Shown: positions 9,518 through 21,447, counted from the stretch's first letter. The stretch is 43,986 nt of DNA from an uncultured beta proteobacterium (GCA_903821995.1 CAIJNI010000013.1:1-43986), one strand, 5' to 3'. The notes: generated from the letters alone by a model not told the origin. A program made the numbers and translations.

Positions 9518-10872
9518 AGCCAGTGATCACCATTGTTGGGCGACCTAACGTAGGTAAGTCGACTTTGTTTAATCGCCTCACGCGTTCAAGAGATGCGCTA
9601 GTGGCTGATTTTTCCGGGTTAACAAGAGATAGACATTACGGTAATGGTCGTTTGGGTGATCGTGAATTTATATGCATTGATACTGGCGGCTTTGAACCTG
9701 TTGCTAAAACTGGTATTTTGGCTGAAATGGCAAAGCAAACTCGTCAAGCGGTTGTAGAGGCTGACATCGTTATCTTTTTGGTGGATGGTCGTTTAGGCTT
9801 AGCTCCGCAAGATAGAGTCATCTCAGACTATTTGCGCAAGACGGGGCGTCCAATCTTATTGGCCGTCAATAAAGCTGAAGGGATGTCATATAGTTCTGTT
9901 TCTTCAGACTTTTATGAATTAGGGTTAGGAGACCCCATTCCAATTTCTTCTGCTCATGGCGATGGTGTTCGGTCGATGATTGATGAGGCTCTTGATGCCC
10001 TTGGTATTCCTGAGCCCGAGGAAGAGCCTGAACGAGGCGAAAAATCTCTTCGAATTGCAGTAGTAGGAAGACCTAACGTTGGCAAATCAACCCTAATTAA
10101 TACTTTATTAGGTGAAGAGCGGGTCATTGCATTTGACATGCCTGGCACGACGCGCGATGCCATTGAAATTCCTTTTACGCGGGGTTCTAAGCCTTATACA
10201 TTGATTGATACTGCGGGATTACGTAAACGAGGAAAAGTTTTTGAGGCCATTGAGAAATTCTCTGTGGTTAAAACATTGCAGGCGATTTCGGAGTGTAATG
10301 TCGTTATCCTGATGCTCGATGCCCAACAGGACATTTCTGAGCAAGATGCCCACATTGCTGGATACATTGTTGAAGCTGGAAGGGCGCTGGTTGTTGCGAT
10401 CAATAAATGGGACGGCATTGATGATTATCAAAAAGAGACTTGTCGAAAGGACATCGCTCGAAAATTACGTTTCTTAGATTTTGCAAATGTCCACACGATT
10501 TCAGCTGCAAAGGGATTTGGTTTAAATAACTTATTCAAGGACGTAGATGCTGCTTATGGCTCAGCCATGGCAAAGCTACCGACTCCTCGGTTGACACGAA
10601 TTCTAGTTGAAGCAGTTGAATATCAGCAACCGAAGCGAGTAGGACGTTTTCGGCCAAAATTACGTTATGCGCACCAAGGCGGATCCAATCCCCCGATTGT
10701 CGTGATCCATGGGAATGGATTAGACGGCGTCACTGACAGCTACAAGCGATACTTAGAGGGACGTTATCGGGATGAATTCAAGTTACAAGGTACGCCATTA
10801 CGGATTGAATTCCGATCAGGTGTAAATCCCTATTTAGAGGCAGGGAAAGTCACAAATCGCCGCGCCAATTAA
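9514..10872 (+). CDS. der: Ribosome-assembly GTPase Der (EngA)
   Basis: An essential GTPase for 50S subunit maturation. Two G domains in tandem each have a P-loop: [12 protein letters not shown] near residue 8 and [12 protein letters not shown] near 185. Each has DTAG/DTGG and NKxD-type motifs (NKAEG, NKWDG). The KH-like C-terminal domain ends in [11 protein letters not shown]. The length of 452 residues is typical. The start overlaps the bamB stop as ATGA, implying translational coupling. Confidence 0.97.
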   Translation: MKPVITIVGRPNVGKSTLFNRLTRSRDALVADFSGLTRDRHYGNGRLGDREFICIDTGGFEPVAKTGILAEMAKQTRQAVVEADIVIFLVDGRLGLAPQDRVISDYLRKTGRPILLAVNKAEGMSYSSVSSDFYELGLGDPIPISSAHGDGVRSMIDEALDALGIPEPEEEPERGEKSLRIAVVGRPNVGKSTLINTLLGEERVIAFDMPGTTRDAIEIPFTRGSKPYTLIDTAGLRKRGKVFEAIEKFSVVKTLQAISECNVVILMLDAQQDISEQDAHIAGYIVEAGRALVVAINKWDGIDDYQKETCRKDIARKLRFLDFANVHTISAAKGFGLNNLFKDVDAAYGSAMAKLPTPRLTRILVEAVEYQQPKRVGRFRPKLRYAHQGGSNPPIVVIHGNGLDGVTDSYKRYLEGRYRDEFKLQGTPLRIEFRSGVNPYLEAGKVTNRRAN

Positions 10873-10948
10873 TTTATATTAATGAAGATGTAAAAATATC
10901 TATTTTTATGATTTATCATTGACATAATTAATTTAAAAAAAGGGTAAT

Positions 10949-11191
10949 ATGAACAGCAACAAGGGCCAGCTTTTACAAGATCCGTTTTTAAACACATTAC
11001 GTAAAGAGCATATACCCGTCTCAATATACCTTGTTAATGGTATTAAGTTGCAGGGCAACATTGATTCTTTTGACCAATACGTCGTTTTGTTAAGAAATAC
11101 GGTTACACAGATGGTTTACAAACATGCCATTTCTACTATTGTTCCAGCAAAAGCTGTGACATTTAGAATGGAAGAGGATTCCGCAAGTTAA
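10949..11191 (+). CDS. hfq: RNA chaperone Hfq
   Basis: A hexameric Sm-like protein that pairs small RNAs with mRNAs. The Sm1 block ([20 protein letters not shown]), Sm2 block ([14 protein letters not shown]) and the QDPFLN proximal-face motif are all present. The 80-residue length is typical for betaproteobacteria. The preceding 76-base gap holds a TTGACA at 10919-10924 and an A/T-only inverted repeat at 10891-10908, but no complete promoter could be assigned. The ribosome site is weak (AGGG). hflX follows with almost no gap. Confidence 0.97.
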   Translation: MNSNKGQLLQDPFLNTLRKEHIPVSIYLVNGIKLQGNIDSFDQYVVLLRNTVTQMVYKHAISTIVPAKAVTFRMEEDSAS

Positions 11192-11234
11192 GACTCTGTC
11201 GCAGACCGATGAAGTTCGTGCTGTTTTAATAGGC

Positions 11235-12425
11235 GTGGACTCAGGTCAACTCAATTTTCTTGAAAGTATGGCTGAACTCAACTTGCTGACGCACGCTGCT
11301 GGTTCAAAGACTGTTTTTCAAATTACGACTAAAAGACAAAAAGCAGATCCTGCTTTATTTATTGGTAGTGGCAAGGCTGATGAAATAAAAGAGATCATGG
11401 ATGCCAATGAGGCAGAGATAGCTATTTTTAATCACACCTTAACGCCGGCTCAGCAACGTAATCTAGAGAGAAAATTGCAGCATCATGTGATTGACCGTAC
11501 GGGTCTAATACTGGATATATTTGCGCAGCGCGCCAAAAGTCATGTGGGTAAAGTTCAGGTTGAGCTCGCTAATGTCAAATATCGTATGTCTCGGCTTGTA
11601 AAAGCTTGGAGCCATTTAGAACGTCAAAAGGGTGGTATTGGTTTACGGGGTGGTCCAGGCGAAACGCAGATGGAATTAGATAAGCGGATGCTTGAAAATC
11701 GCGCTAAAAGATTGCAAACAGAGTTGGCTAAGTTGCAACGCCAACAGGCGACTCAAAGACGATCGCGTGTCAAGAAAGATGTTTTTAGTATCTCTTTAGT
11801 TGGTTACACCAATGCTGGCAAATCCACACTATTTAATGCTTTGACTAAGGCGGGAACGTTTGCGGCAGATCAATTATTTGCGACCCTGGATACAACCTCG
11901 CGCAGAGTTTACCTCCAGGGCTATGGGAATGCTGTGATTTCGGATACGGTCGGGTTTATTCGAGAGCTACCTCACCAGTTGGTTGAGGCATTTCGGGCAA
12001 CCTTGGATGAAACTGTTCATGCGGATCTTTTACTCCATGTGGTAGATGCAGCAAGTCCTGTGAGAGATGAGCAAATCCATGAAGTTGAGAAGGTTTTAAC
12101 AGAAATTGGAGCAGATCACATACCGGTTATTCTTGTCATGAACAAGATAGATCAGCTTGCGGAGTATATAGGACGTGAGCCCGAAATTAGAATTGAAAAA
12201 GATGGTCGTATTTCGAGGGTATATATTTCTGCCCAAAAGGGCTTAGGATTGAATTTACTTAGGGAAGTACTCACAAATATTGCTGCAGACACTGATAAAA
12301 TCAATGACAATGAATTAAATCCCGAAAATGACGGGGTTGAAGCTCAGGAGGTTCGCCCTCCGACAGCTGATTATTTAGAGGGATTAGGGCCGCAACGAAC
12401 TGGATATTTACCAAGAGACATATAA
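11235..12425 (+). CDS. hflX: Ribosome-rescue GTPase HflX (start codon uncertain)
   Basis: HflX splits stalled 70S ribosomes under stress. The N-terminal HflX domain (residues about 1-175) contains GLILDIFAQRAKSHVGKVQVELA and ERQKGGIGLRGGPGETQ. The G domain has GYTNAGKSTLFN, DTVGFIRELPHQLVEAF and NKID. The GTG at 11235 is only the first standard start. The same frame is open further upstream and encodes DEVRAVLIG just before it, matching the conserved first strand of HflX. The true start is therefore probably upstream (CTG 11196 or ATT 11178 are the only options seen), next to or overlapping the hfq stop. Confidence 0.93.
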   Translation: MDSGQLNFLESMAELNLLTHAAGSKTVFQITTKRQKADPALFIGSGKADEIKEIMDANEAEIAIFNHTLTPAQQRNLERKLQHHVIDRTGLILDIFAQRAKSHVGKVQVELANVKYRMSRLVKAWSHLERQKGGIGLRGGPGETQMELDKRMLENRAKRLQTELAKLQRQQATQRRSRVKKDVFSISLVGYTNAGKSTLFNALTKAGTFAADQLFATLDTTSRRVYLQGYGNAVISDTVGFIRELPHQLVEAFRATLDETVHADLLLHVVDAASPVRDEQIHEVEKVLTEIGADHIPVILVMNKIDQLAEYIGREPEIRIEKDGRISRVYISAQKGLGLNLLREVLTNIAADTDKINDNELNPENDGVEAQEVRPPTADYLEGLGPQRTGYLPRDI

Positions 12426-12429
12426 ATTG

Positions 12430-14121
12430 ATGAAATTGACTAATAATGTGCTCCTAAAAACAGGAGAGACTCTTCAAAAGATAAAAAATCGCATGTTATG
12501 GCGACTTGCTGACCTATTGAGGGCAGAGCCGAGAAACACTTTTTCACCTCAGCTTGCAGAATCGGCACCTCCTAGCGATCCACAAGATGGGAAGTCTACT
12601 GGACAATCTGCTTCATCTGGGACGAATCCTTCAAATGTCAACCCTACGCCACAAGCACAATCACCTGCCCCTAAGAATCCTCATTCGGAAGATGGTCCGC
12701 CTGATTTAGATGAGCTTTGGAGTGACTTTAATAAGCGCTTAGGCAACTTATTTGGTAATAAAAAGCCCAATTCACCCAATTCTACTAATACGCCACCGAG
12801 TAATAATTCTGGAGCATCTTCTAATCAACCGGGTAATAATCCCCAAGGACCCACGTCCCCGCCACCGCGTTCGCCTTTGTCTAATTCATCCAACAATTCT
12901 TCTAACAATTCTCCCAATAAAGGATTTACTGAGCTGATTCAAGATTGGCTCAAGAAAAATTCGTCGGGGGGTGGCGGAAATCTTGGGGGATCTGGAAAAG
13001 GTGGTGGTTCGGCGATACCCAATATTGGATTTGGTATTGTTCTAATAGGTATTCTTGTTGTTTGGTTATTTAGTGGAATCTTTATCGTACAAGAGGGGCA
13101 AGCGGGCGTTGTATTGCAATTTGGTAAATATAAGTACACGACACGCCCTGGTATTAACTGGCGTTTACCTTACCCGATACAAGCTCATGAGGTTGTAAAT
13201 GTCTCTAATGTGCGTTCTGTTGAAATTGGTAAATCTTTCGTCATTCAAGCGACTAATTTAAAAGATTCTTCAATGTTGACGGAAGATGAAAACATCATAG
13301 ATGTTAAATTTGCCGTGCAATATCGCTTAAAAGAACCAACGGAGTATTTGTTTACCAATCGCGAACCAGATGCAGCTGTAATTCAAGCGGCAGAAACTGC
13401 AGTGCGTGAAATTGTTGGGCGAAGCAAAATGGATGATGTTCTTTATGTTGGTCGTGAGCGGATTGGCGTTGATCTGGCCACTTCCATTCAGAAAATTTTG
13501 GATAGTTATAAAACTGGTATTTATATCACCAGCGTCAACGTTCAGAACGTTCAGCCCCCTGAACAAGTCCAATCTTCCTTTGATGACGCTGTTAAAGCTG
13601 GACAAGATCAAGAGCGTCAAAAAAATGAAGGGCAGGCGTATGCTAATGATATTGTTCCAAGAGCCAAAGGAACAGCGGCACGTTTGTTAGAGGAGGCTGA
13701 AGGATACCGAGCTAAAGTAATTGCCATGGCTGAAGGGGATGCTTCGCGCTTTAAGCAAATTTATGTTGAGTATGCTAAGGCACCTCAAGTCACGCGCGAT
13801 AGGATGTATATCGATACTATGCAACAGATTTATTCGAATGTTACTAAGGTTTTAGTGGACACTAAAAGTGGTAATCAACTGCTTTATTTGCCCCTTGATA
13901 AACTTATACAACAAGCGACACCCAATTCAGATAACAACGTACCATTGGGAAGCAATGCGTTACCATCGAGTAATTCAGCTCAACCACCTAGTGGTTCTGT
14001 AACCGTTCCTCTTACACCAATGGCGCCGTCACTGAATGGTTTAAACTCAACACCGAGTCCATCTCCAATGCCCTCTGATAAGAGAGACTCATTGCGAAGT
14101 CGTGACCGAGATATTAGATAA
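12430..14121 (+). CDS. hflK: FtsH protease modulator HflK (SPFH family), long low-complexity termini
   Basis: HflK forms a membrane cage with HflC around the FtsH protease and limits its activity. The first 190 or so residues are disordered and rich in Pro, Ser, Asn and Gly. A membrane helix follows near 198-218 (GFGIVLIGILVVWLFSGIFI), then the SPFH/prohibitin domain beginning with VQEGQAGVVLQFGKY. A further Pro/Ser/Asn-rich tail ends the protein. At 563 residues it is longer than typical HflK (about 420). ATG 12430 is preferred over the TTG immediately before it. hflC follows after 8 bases. Confidence 0.93.
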   Translation: MKLTNNVLLKTGETLQKIKNRMLWRLADLLRAEPRNTFSPQLAESAPPSDPQDGKSTGQSASSGTNPSNVNPTPQAQSPAPKNPHSEDGPPDLDELWSDFNKRLGNLFGNKKPNSPNSTNTPPSNNSGASSNQPGNNPQGPTSPPPRSPLSNSSNNSSNNSPNKGFTELIQDWLKKNSSGGGGNLGGSGKGGGSAIPNIGFGIVLIGILVVWLFSGIFIVQEGQAGVVLQFGKYKYTTRPGINWRLPYPIQAHEVVNVSNVRSVEIGKSFVIQATNLKDSSMLTEDENIIDVKFAVQYRLKEPTEYLFTNREPDAAVIQAAETAVREIVGRSKMDDVLYVGRERIGVDLATSIQKILDSYKTGIYITSVNVQNVQPPEQVQSSFDDAVKAGQDQERQKNEGQAYANDIVPRAKGTAARLLEEAEGYRAKVIAMAEGDASRFKQIYVEYAKAPQVTRDRMYIDTMQQIYSNVTKVLVDTKSGNQLLYLPLDKLIQQATPNSDNNVPLGSNALPSSNSAQPPSGSVTVPLTPMAPSLNGLNSTPSPSPMPSDKRDSLRSRDRDIR

Positions 14122-14129
14122 GGGCTACT

Positions 14130-14999
14130 ATGAACCAACGTATTGTTTCCATTGTTATTGGCCTATTCGCCATCATCTATCTTTTGACCTCTACCTTATT
14201 TGTAGTGGATCAACGGCACTTTGCAGTTGTTTTTGCGTTTGGTGAAATTAAGAGGGTTATTGAAGAGCCGGGTTTGAATATCAAACTCCCTTCCCCACTC
14301 CAAAATGTTCAGTTTTTTGATCGACGTATTATGACGATTGACAATCCTGAGGCCGAGCGCTTTATCACTTCAGAGAAGAAAAATTTACTGGTGGATTCTT
14401 TTGTAAAATGGAGAATTGTAGAACCTAGAAAGTTTTTTATTAGTTTTAAAGGTGATGAGCGTCTTGCACAAGATCGTCTGTCACAACTTGTTAAATCAGC
14501 ATTAAATGAAGAGTTTACAAAGCGTACAGTCAGAGAGTTGATTTCTGAACAGCGTGAACAAGTAATGCAAGGTATTAAAAAGAAGGTTGCTGATGATTCG
14601 GCTGATATTGGGATTGAAATTGTAGATGTGCGTTTAAAAAGAGTCGACTTATTAGCTGAGATCAGCGATTCCGTTTATCGCAGGATGGAGGCAGAGCGTA
14701 AGCGCGTTGCCAATGAACTTCGTTCTACTGGTGCTGCGGAATCCGAAAAAATTCGTGCAGATGCTGAACGTCAGCGTGACATTATTCTTGCAGAGGCTTA
14801 TCGTGAAGCGCAAAAAATAAAGGGTCAAGGCGATGCAAGAGCAAATGCAATTTACTCTGAAGCTTTTGGACGTGACGCCCAGTTTGCTGAGTTTTATAGA
14901 AGCTTAGAGGCATATCGCGGAACCTTTAAAGATAAAAAAGATATGATGGTTATGGACTCAAGTAGTGATTTTTTACGTTTCTTAAAAAAAAGTAAATAA
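14130..14999 (+). CDS. hflC: FtsH protease modulator HflC (SPFH family)
   Basis: Partner of HflK. One N-terminal membrane helix (residues 4-22) precedes the SPFH domain with VVDQRHFAVVFAFGEIKRV and the family segment VDSFVKWRI. A long helical region rich in Ala, Glu and Arg follows (AESEKIRADAERQRDIILAEAYREA). The length of 289 residues is normal. The order hfq-hflX-hflK-hflC is the classic operon. Confidence 0.96.
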   Translation: MNQRIVSIVIGLFAIIYLLTSTLFVVDQRHFAVVFAFGEIKRVIEEPGLNIKLPSPLQNVQFFDRRIMTIDNPEAERFITSEKKNLLVDSFVKWRIVEPRKFFISFKGDERLAQDRLSQLVKSALNEEFTKRTVRELISEQREQVMQGIKKKVADDSADIGIEIVDVRLKRVDLLAEISDSVYRRMEAERKRVANELRSTGAAESEKIRADAERQRDIILAEAYREAQKIKGQGDARANAIYSEAFGRDAQFAEFYRSLEAYRGTFKDKKDMMVMDSSSDFLRFLKKSK

Positions 15000-15017
15000 C
15001 TCTAGAATAAATTCATC

Positions 15018-17562
<2,545 letters not shown>

Positions 17563-17565
17563 ATA

Positions 17566-17778
17566 ATGATAAATTTTCAGGTCACTTTTGTGACGATTTT
17601 GTTCGGCGTAACAGGTTGTTTATTATTAAATGGATGTGCGGTGGTTACAGTAGCTGATGCGGCTGTATCTGTTGTTGGTACTGTAGTAGATGTTGGAGCG
17701 AGTGCTGTTTCAGTGACCGCTCAGGTTGTTAGTGGTACGGTGAATGCAGTTACCCCGTCATCAAGTTCGAAAAAGTAA
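17566..17778 (+). CDS. Small Val/Ala-rich lipoprotein
   Basis: A 70-residue protein starting 3 bases after the purA stop. A hydrophobic signal segment ends in the lipobox LLNGC, so the mature lipoprotein is only about 45 residues: [26 protein letters not shown] and a Ser-rich tail with two lysines. This Val/Ala pattern is like small conserved lipoproteins annotated without function in Burkholderiales. No role can be given beyond a membrane anchor. Confidence 0.7.
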   Translation: MINFQVTFVTILFGVTGCLLLNGCAVVTVADAAVSVVGTVVDVGASAVSVTAQVVSGTVNAVTPSSSSKK

Positions 17779-17801
17779 TATCAATATCTAGGGAAAAAAG
17801 A

Positions 17802-18578
17802 ATGGCTCTTCGGTATATTATTCTTGAAAAAATTGAAAAGGTTGCACTGATTACTTTAAATCGTCCTGAAGCTTTAAATGCTTTAAGTCCAGAGCTCACT
17901 CAAGAATTATCACAAACTATGAATGAATTGGAGCAAGATCCATCGGTGTCTTGTGTCGTTATTACTGGAAGTGAAAAGGCATTTGCAGCCGGAGCTGATA
18001 TTAAGGCGATGAAAGATTGGAATTACATGGATGTCTATATGCCAGACTTTATTACAAAAACATGGGAGAGTATGGCAAAGTTTCGCAAGCCGACTATTGC
18101 TGCAGTTGCTGGTTATGCATTAGGTGGTGGTTGTGAGCTTGCGATGATGTGCGACATGATTATTGCTGCGGAAACTGCAAAATTTGGACAACCTGAAATT
18201 ACGATTGGTACTATTCCTGGAGCAGGTGGAACGCAGCGACTCACACGATTTGTTGGTAAATCAAAAGCAATGGATATGGTTTTAACAGGAAGAATGATGG
18301 ATGCAATTGAAGCAGAGAGAAGTGGTTTGGTGACGCGGGTTGTACCGGCAGATACCTTAATTGAAGAGGCTTTAAAAACTGCTCATAAGATTGCTTCCAT
18401 GTCTCTTCCGATTACGATGCTTGCAAAAGAAGCTGTTAATCAAGCTTACGAATCGACTTTGAACGAAGGGGTTCATTTTGAGCGCAGGTTATTTCATTCT
18501 ACTTTTGCAACTGAAGATCAAAAAGAAGGAATGGCAGCTTTTATTGAAAAAAGAAAGCCTTCCTTCAAGAATCGGTAG
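17802..18578 (+). CDS. Enoyl-CoA hydratase (crotonase family)
   Basis: It would hydrate trans-2-enoyl-CoA to 3-hydroxyacyl-CoA in beta-oxidation or branched-chain amino acid breakdown. The CoA-binding/oxyanion blocks [11 protein letters not shown] and [15 protein letters not shown] are present, and both catalytic glutamates are in place (E112 and E132, the second in [19 protein letters not shown]). The length of 258 residues is normal. It lies 23 bases after the small lipoprotein gene, with AGGGAAAAAAG before the ATG. Closest in type to short-chain hydratases of the PaaF/FadB1x group; substrate not decided. Confidence 0.92.
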   Translation: MALRYIILEKIEKVALITLNRPEALNALSPELTQELSQTMNELEQDPSVSCVVITGSEKAFAAGADIKAMKDWNYMDVYMPDFITKTWESMAKFRKPTIAAVAGYALGGGCELAMMCDMIIAAETAKFGQPEITIGTIPGAGGTQRLTRFVGKSKAMDMVLTGRMMDAIEAERSGLVTRVVPADTLIEEALKTAHKIASMSLPITMLAKEAVNQAYESTLNEGVHFERRLFHSTFATEDQKEGMAAFIEKRKPSFKNR

Positions 18579-18703
18579 TCTTAAAAACGTGAGGTTTTAG
18601 ATACCTATAGTTGGAATTAACGCCTAAATACCCACCTTTTTCTATAAATGAAATGCAATCTAGTTGTAATACACTCAAATAATTAATCAAAATAGGGGTT
18701 GTT

Positions 18704-19603
18704 ATGAATATAGGAATGATAGGTTTGGGGCAAATGGGCGAACCTATGGCTTTAAACCTCTTAAAAGCAGGTCATCAATTATTGTTATGTGATATCAATG
18801 CCAGTGCTGTAGAGCGCGTCGTTGTTGCAGGTCAAGGCCAAGCACAAGCCATTGCAACTCCTAAAGAAATTGCTGAGATGGCTCCAAATTACATCATCTC
18901 GATGTTGCCATCATCACCGCACGTTCAAGAAGTTTATTTAGGGGAACAAGGTCTTTTGATGGGGAAGCTTTCCAAAGCCACCTTCTTTATAGATTGCTCA
19001 ACCATTGATCCTAAAGTGTCCAGATTAGTCAGAGAAGCCGCAGGACATTCTGGCTTAGCCATGGTAGATGCGCCTGTTTCGGGCGGCACTGGGGCAGCAA
19101 AAGACGGCACCTTGACATTTATGGTTGGCGGTACCGATGCTGAGTTTGCCCAAGTAAAACCAATTCTTGAACTCATGGGTAAGAACATTGTGCACTGTGG
19201 GCCATCTGGTAATGGTCAAGTGGCCAAAGTCGCCAATAATATGCTTTTGGCAGTGACTATGATTGGCGTTTCAGAAGCTATGTGTTTAGGGACTCAGCTA
19301 GGTATGGATCCTACAGTTTTAGCTGGCATTATTAATACATCGAGTGGACGTTGCTGGAGTTCTGACACCTACAATCCGTATCCCGGCGTTAATCCTAATG
19401 CCCCAGCTTCTAGAGATTACCAGGGTGGTTTTAGCAATCAACTCATGCTTAAAGATGTGATGCTTGCGACTGAAGCTGCCAAAGCAGTTAACCAGCCAAC
19501 GCCACTAGCGAGTCTTGCACAGGTTGTTTATCAAACGATTTATAATCAGGGACTAGGCGATTTAGATTTCTCATCTGTGATCAAATTATTTCAAAAAAAT
19601 TGA
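18704..19603 (+). CDS. mmsB: 3-hydroxyisobutyrate dehydrogenase-like NAD(P) oxidoreductase
   Basis: It probably oxidises 3-hydroxyisobutyrate to methylmalonate semialdehyde in valine breakdown. The Rossmann motif is GLGQMGEPMALNLLKAGH. The substrate motif DAPVSGGTGAA (residues 122-132) and the catalytic lysine K175 in GQVAKVANNML are both present. The length of 299 residues is normal. The paired gene downstream is a 3-hydroxyisobutyryl-CoA hydrolase type, which makes this substrate more likely than tartronate semialdehyde. AGGGG about 7 bases before the ATG is a good ribosome site. Confidence 0.85.
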   Translation: MNIGMIGLGQMGEPMALNLLKAGHQLLLCDINASAVERVVVAGQGQAQAIATPKEIAEMAPNYIISMLPSSPHVQEVYLGEQGLLMGKLSKATFFIDCSTIDPKVSRLVREAAGHSGLAMVDAPVSGGTGAAKDGTLTFMVGGTDAEFAQVKPILELMGKNIVHCGPSGNGQVAKVANNMLLAVTMIGVSEAMCLGTQLGMDPTVLAGIINTSSGRCWSSDTYNPYPGVNPNAPASRDYQGGFSNQLMLKDVMLATEAAKAVNQPTPLASLAQVVYQTIYNQGLGDLDFSSVIKLFQKN

Positions 19604-19619
19604 TTTAACTCTTTAAAGT

Positions 19620-20696
19620 ATGGAAGCCCAATCTGTGGATTTGTTAATTGAAATAAAAGAAACAGTTGGGATCATTACTCTTAACCGTCCTAAAGCATTA
19701 AATTCCTTGAATTTAGAAATGATTCGTGGAATGCATCAGATTCTTCAAGAGTGGGGAAAAAATCCACAAATTTCTGCTGTTGTTATTCAAGGGGCAGGTG
19801 AAAAAGCTTTTTGCGCTGGTGGAGATATTCGGCAGTTATATGACAGCGTCAAATCAGGGGGTGATGATCACATGACCTTCTTTGAAGAAGAGTTCGTTTT
19901 GAATGAATACATCTTTCGCTACCCAAAGCCCTATATTGCCTTGATGGACAGATATGTGATGGGCGGCGGAATGGGAATATCACAAGGGGCAAGTATTCGA
20001 ATTGTGAGTGAACTTTCTAAATTAGCAATGCCTGAGACTGGTATTGGTTATTTTCCTGATGTTGGAGGTAGTTATTTTCTTTCGAGATGTCCTGGGTCTT
20101 TAGGGCTTTATCTTGGAATCACTGGTCTCATCTTTGATGGTGCGGATGCAATTTATGCTGGTTTGGCTGATTGGTACTTGCCACACGATCATTTTCAAAT
20201 ACTCATGCAAGAATTGGTAACACTTTCTAAAAATCCTAAAGAGATGACAAAAGAAAAGATTAGTCGGATACTAGAAAGAAAATTAGGTGGTGAGACGAAT
20301 TTATTTACAAAAGGGCGTTCGAAACTAGCGAAACTAAAATTTGCAATCGAAAATCATTTTTCAAAACCCACAGTCCCTCAAATTGTTGAATCCTTAAAGA
20401 ATGAGAAAAATCCAGAATTCACTGAATGGGCGAATCAAACCTTAGAGATTATGGAGAAAAGATCAACCTTTGCCATGGTGGGAACTCAGCTATTACTAAG
20501 ATACGGTAGAGAGCTCAATTTATCGCAATGCTTTGCAATGGAGTATGGATTGATACCTGGGTGGATGAGGGAAGGCGACTTTATTGAAGGGGTTAGATCA
20601 GTAATCATTGATAAAGACTTTAAGCCTCAATGGAAATATAGCTTAAATGATTTAAACGTGGAGCAGATCGAAGGTCTATTTGCTCATGTTAAATAA
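19620..20696 (+). CDS. 3-hydroxyisobutyryl-CoA hydrolase-like crotonase
   Basis: A 358-residue crotonase-fold enzyme of the HIBYL-CoA hydrolase subfamily, longer than plain hydratases. The segments AGEKAFCAGGDIRQLYD, YVMGGGMGISQGASIRIV and AMPETGIGYFPDVGGSYFLSR are typical, with the catalytic Glu in MPETGIG. It would release free 3-hydroxyisobutyrate, the substrate of the dehydrogenase gene 16 bases upstream. The enoyl-CoA hydratase at 17802 supplies the step before. The methylmalonate-semialdehyde and acyl-CoA dehydrogenases of the pathway are not in this window. Confidence 0.87.
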   Translation: MEAQSVDLLIEIKETVGIITLNRPKALNSLNLEMIRGMHQILQEWGKNPQISAVVIQGAGEKAFCAGGDIRQLYDSVKSGGDDHMTFFEEEFVLNEYIFRYPKPYIALMDRYVMGGGMGISQGASIRIVSELSKLAMPETGIGYFPDVGGSYFLSRCPGSLGLYLGITGLIFDGADAIYAGLADWYLPHDHFQILMQELVTLSKNPKEMTKEKISRILERKLGGETNLFTKGRSKLAKLKFAIENHFSKPTVPQIVESLKNEKNPEFTEWANQTLEIMEKRSTFAMVGTQLLLRYGRELNLSQCFAMEYGLIPGWMREGDFIEGVRSVIIDKDFKPQWKYSLNDLNVEQIEGLFAHVK

Positions 20697-20767
20697 GTCT
20701 TGATCTATTGTTGTACATGGTTTTTTAATTTAGGCTATATTAGCAATTCAACCCACTTGGAGACTTT

Positions 20768-21157
20768 ATGAAACTCAATCCTATCAATTTTTTATGCTCT
20801 GTTACTCTTGCAATTCTTCTTTCTGCTTGTGGCGGTAACATGATGTCGGCTTCAATGCCGGTAGTTGCAAACGGAATTTTAGTTAGCCCCAATGGTATGA
20901 CTTTATATACGTTTGATCGTGATAAGGCTGCATCTGGTAAGTCTGTTTGTAATGCTCAGTGTGCTGTGCTTTGGCCGCCGATGTTGGCATCTGCAACGGA
21001 TGTAGCTTCAGGAAATTTCACAATCATTACCCGTGACGATGGTGCTAAGCAATGGGCCTTTAAAGGTGAGCCAGTATATTACTGGAGTAAAGATACAAAA
21101 GCTGGAGATATGACTGGCGATAATGTGAATAAAGTTTGGCACACTGCTAAACCATAA
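20768..21157 (+). CDS. Lipoprotein with the 'secreted repeat' domain
   Basis: A 129-residue lipoprotein with signal and lipobox LLSACGG. Two copies of the short repeat of the COG4315-type family (Y-x-[FWY]-x-x-D) can be seen: LYTFDRD in GMTLYTFDRDKAASGKSVCNAQCAVLWPP, and YYWSKDTKAGDMTG. The pair of cysteines in VCNAQCAVLWPP is a conserved feature. The function of this family is unknown; it is thought to be envelope-exposed. A TATATT at 20736-20741 may be the -10 of its own promoter, and a strong terminator follows the gene. Confidence 0.82.
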   Translation: MKLNPINFLCSVTLAILLSACGGNMMSASMPVVANGILVSPNGMTLYTFDRDKAASGKSVCNAQCAVLWPPMLASATDVASGNFTIITRDDGAKQWAFKGEPVYYWSKDTKAGDMTGDNVNKVWHTAKP

Positions 21158-21171
21158 TTTTTAACTTGCAA

Positions 21172-21206
21172 AAAAAAGCTGACTTCATCATGAGGTCAGC
21201 TTTTTT
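21172..21206. terminator. Bidirectional rho-independent terminator
   Basis: Perfect 12-base arms, AAAAAAGCTGAC (21172-21183) and GTCAGCTTTTTT (21195-21206), with an 11-base loop. It ends the secreted-repeat lipoprotein gene on the plus strand and the Cys-rich small gene on the minus strand. Confidence 0.92.
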
Positions 21207-21225
21207 ATTTCCTCAATACTCAAGT

Positions 21226-21447
21226 TTAAAAAGAATTTTTGCAATTATTGTTGCAAGATGAACAGCATTCAACAGTGCTGATAGTTATGTTTTTACTCAT
21301 CTCAAACTTATCTTCAAGGGGGCATTTTTCATCGCTATAACAGTCATGTTCCTCTATGCATTGTCCAATGGTTTGATTTGAAGCTACATTGGTTTTAAGT
21401 AACGGACACCATTGTTCCCGTGGAATTTTGTTTTGTGAAGTTCTCAT
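21226..21447 (-). CDS. Small Cys-rich protein, function unknown
   Basis: A 73-residue, soluble-looking protein with eight cysteines: C14, C30, C36 and C42 in the first part, then C61, C62, C65 and C69 in a terminal CCSSCNNNC cluster. Spaced cysteines of this kind suggest metal or iron-sulfur binding, but no family is recognised. Support for a real gene: it is bracketed by a bidirectional terminator at its 3' end and an FNR box at its 5' side, and it has no competing ORF. No clear ribosome site is seen, and the FNR-box spacing would place the transcript start almost at the ATG, so it may be leaderless. Confidence 0.55.
   Translation of the reverse strand: MRTSQNKIPREQWCPLLKTNVASNQTIGQCIEEHDCYSDEKCPLEDKFEMSKNITISTVECCSSCNNNCKNSF

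Noticed and set aside
10891..10908. A/T-only inverted repeat between der and hfq as a terminator
   Set aside because: The stem has no G or C and no T-run follows outside the stem, so it should not end transcription.
10949..12425. An Hfq-HflX fusion by frameshift
   Set aside because: Both proteins are complete families of normal length and hfq has its own stop; the open frame upstream of hflX is better explained by an unusual start codon.
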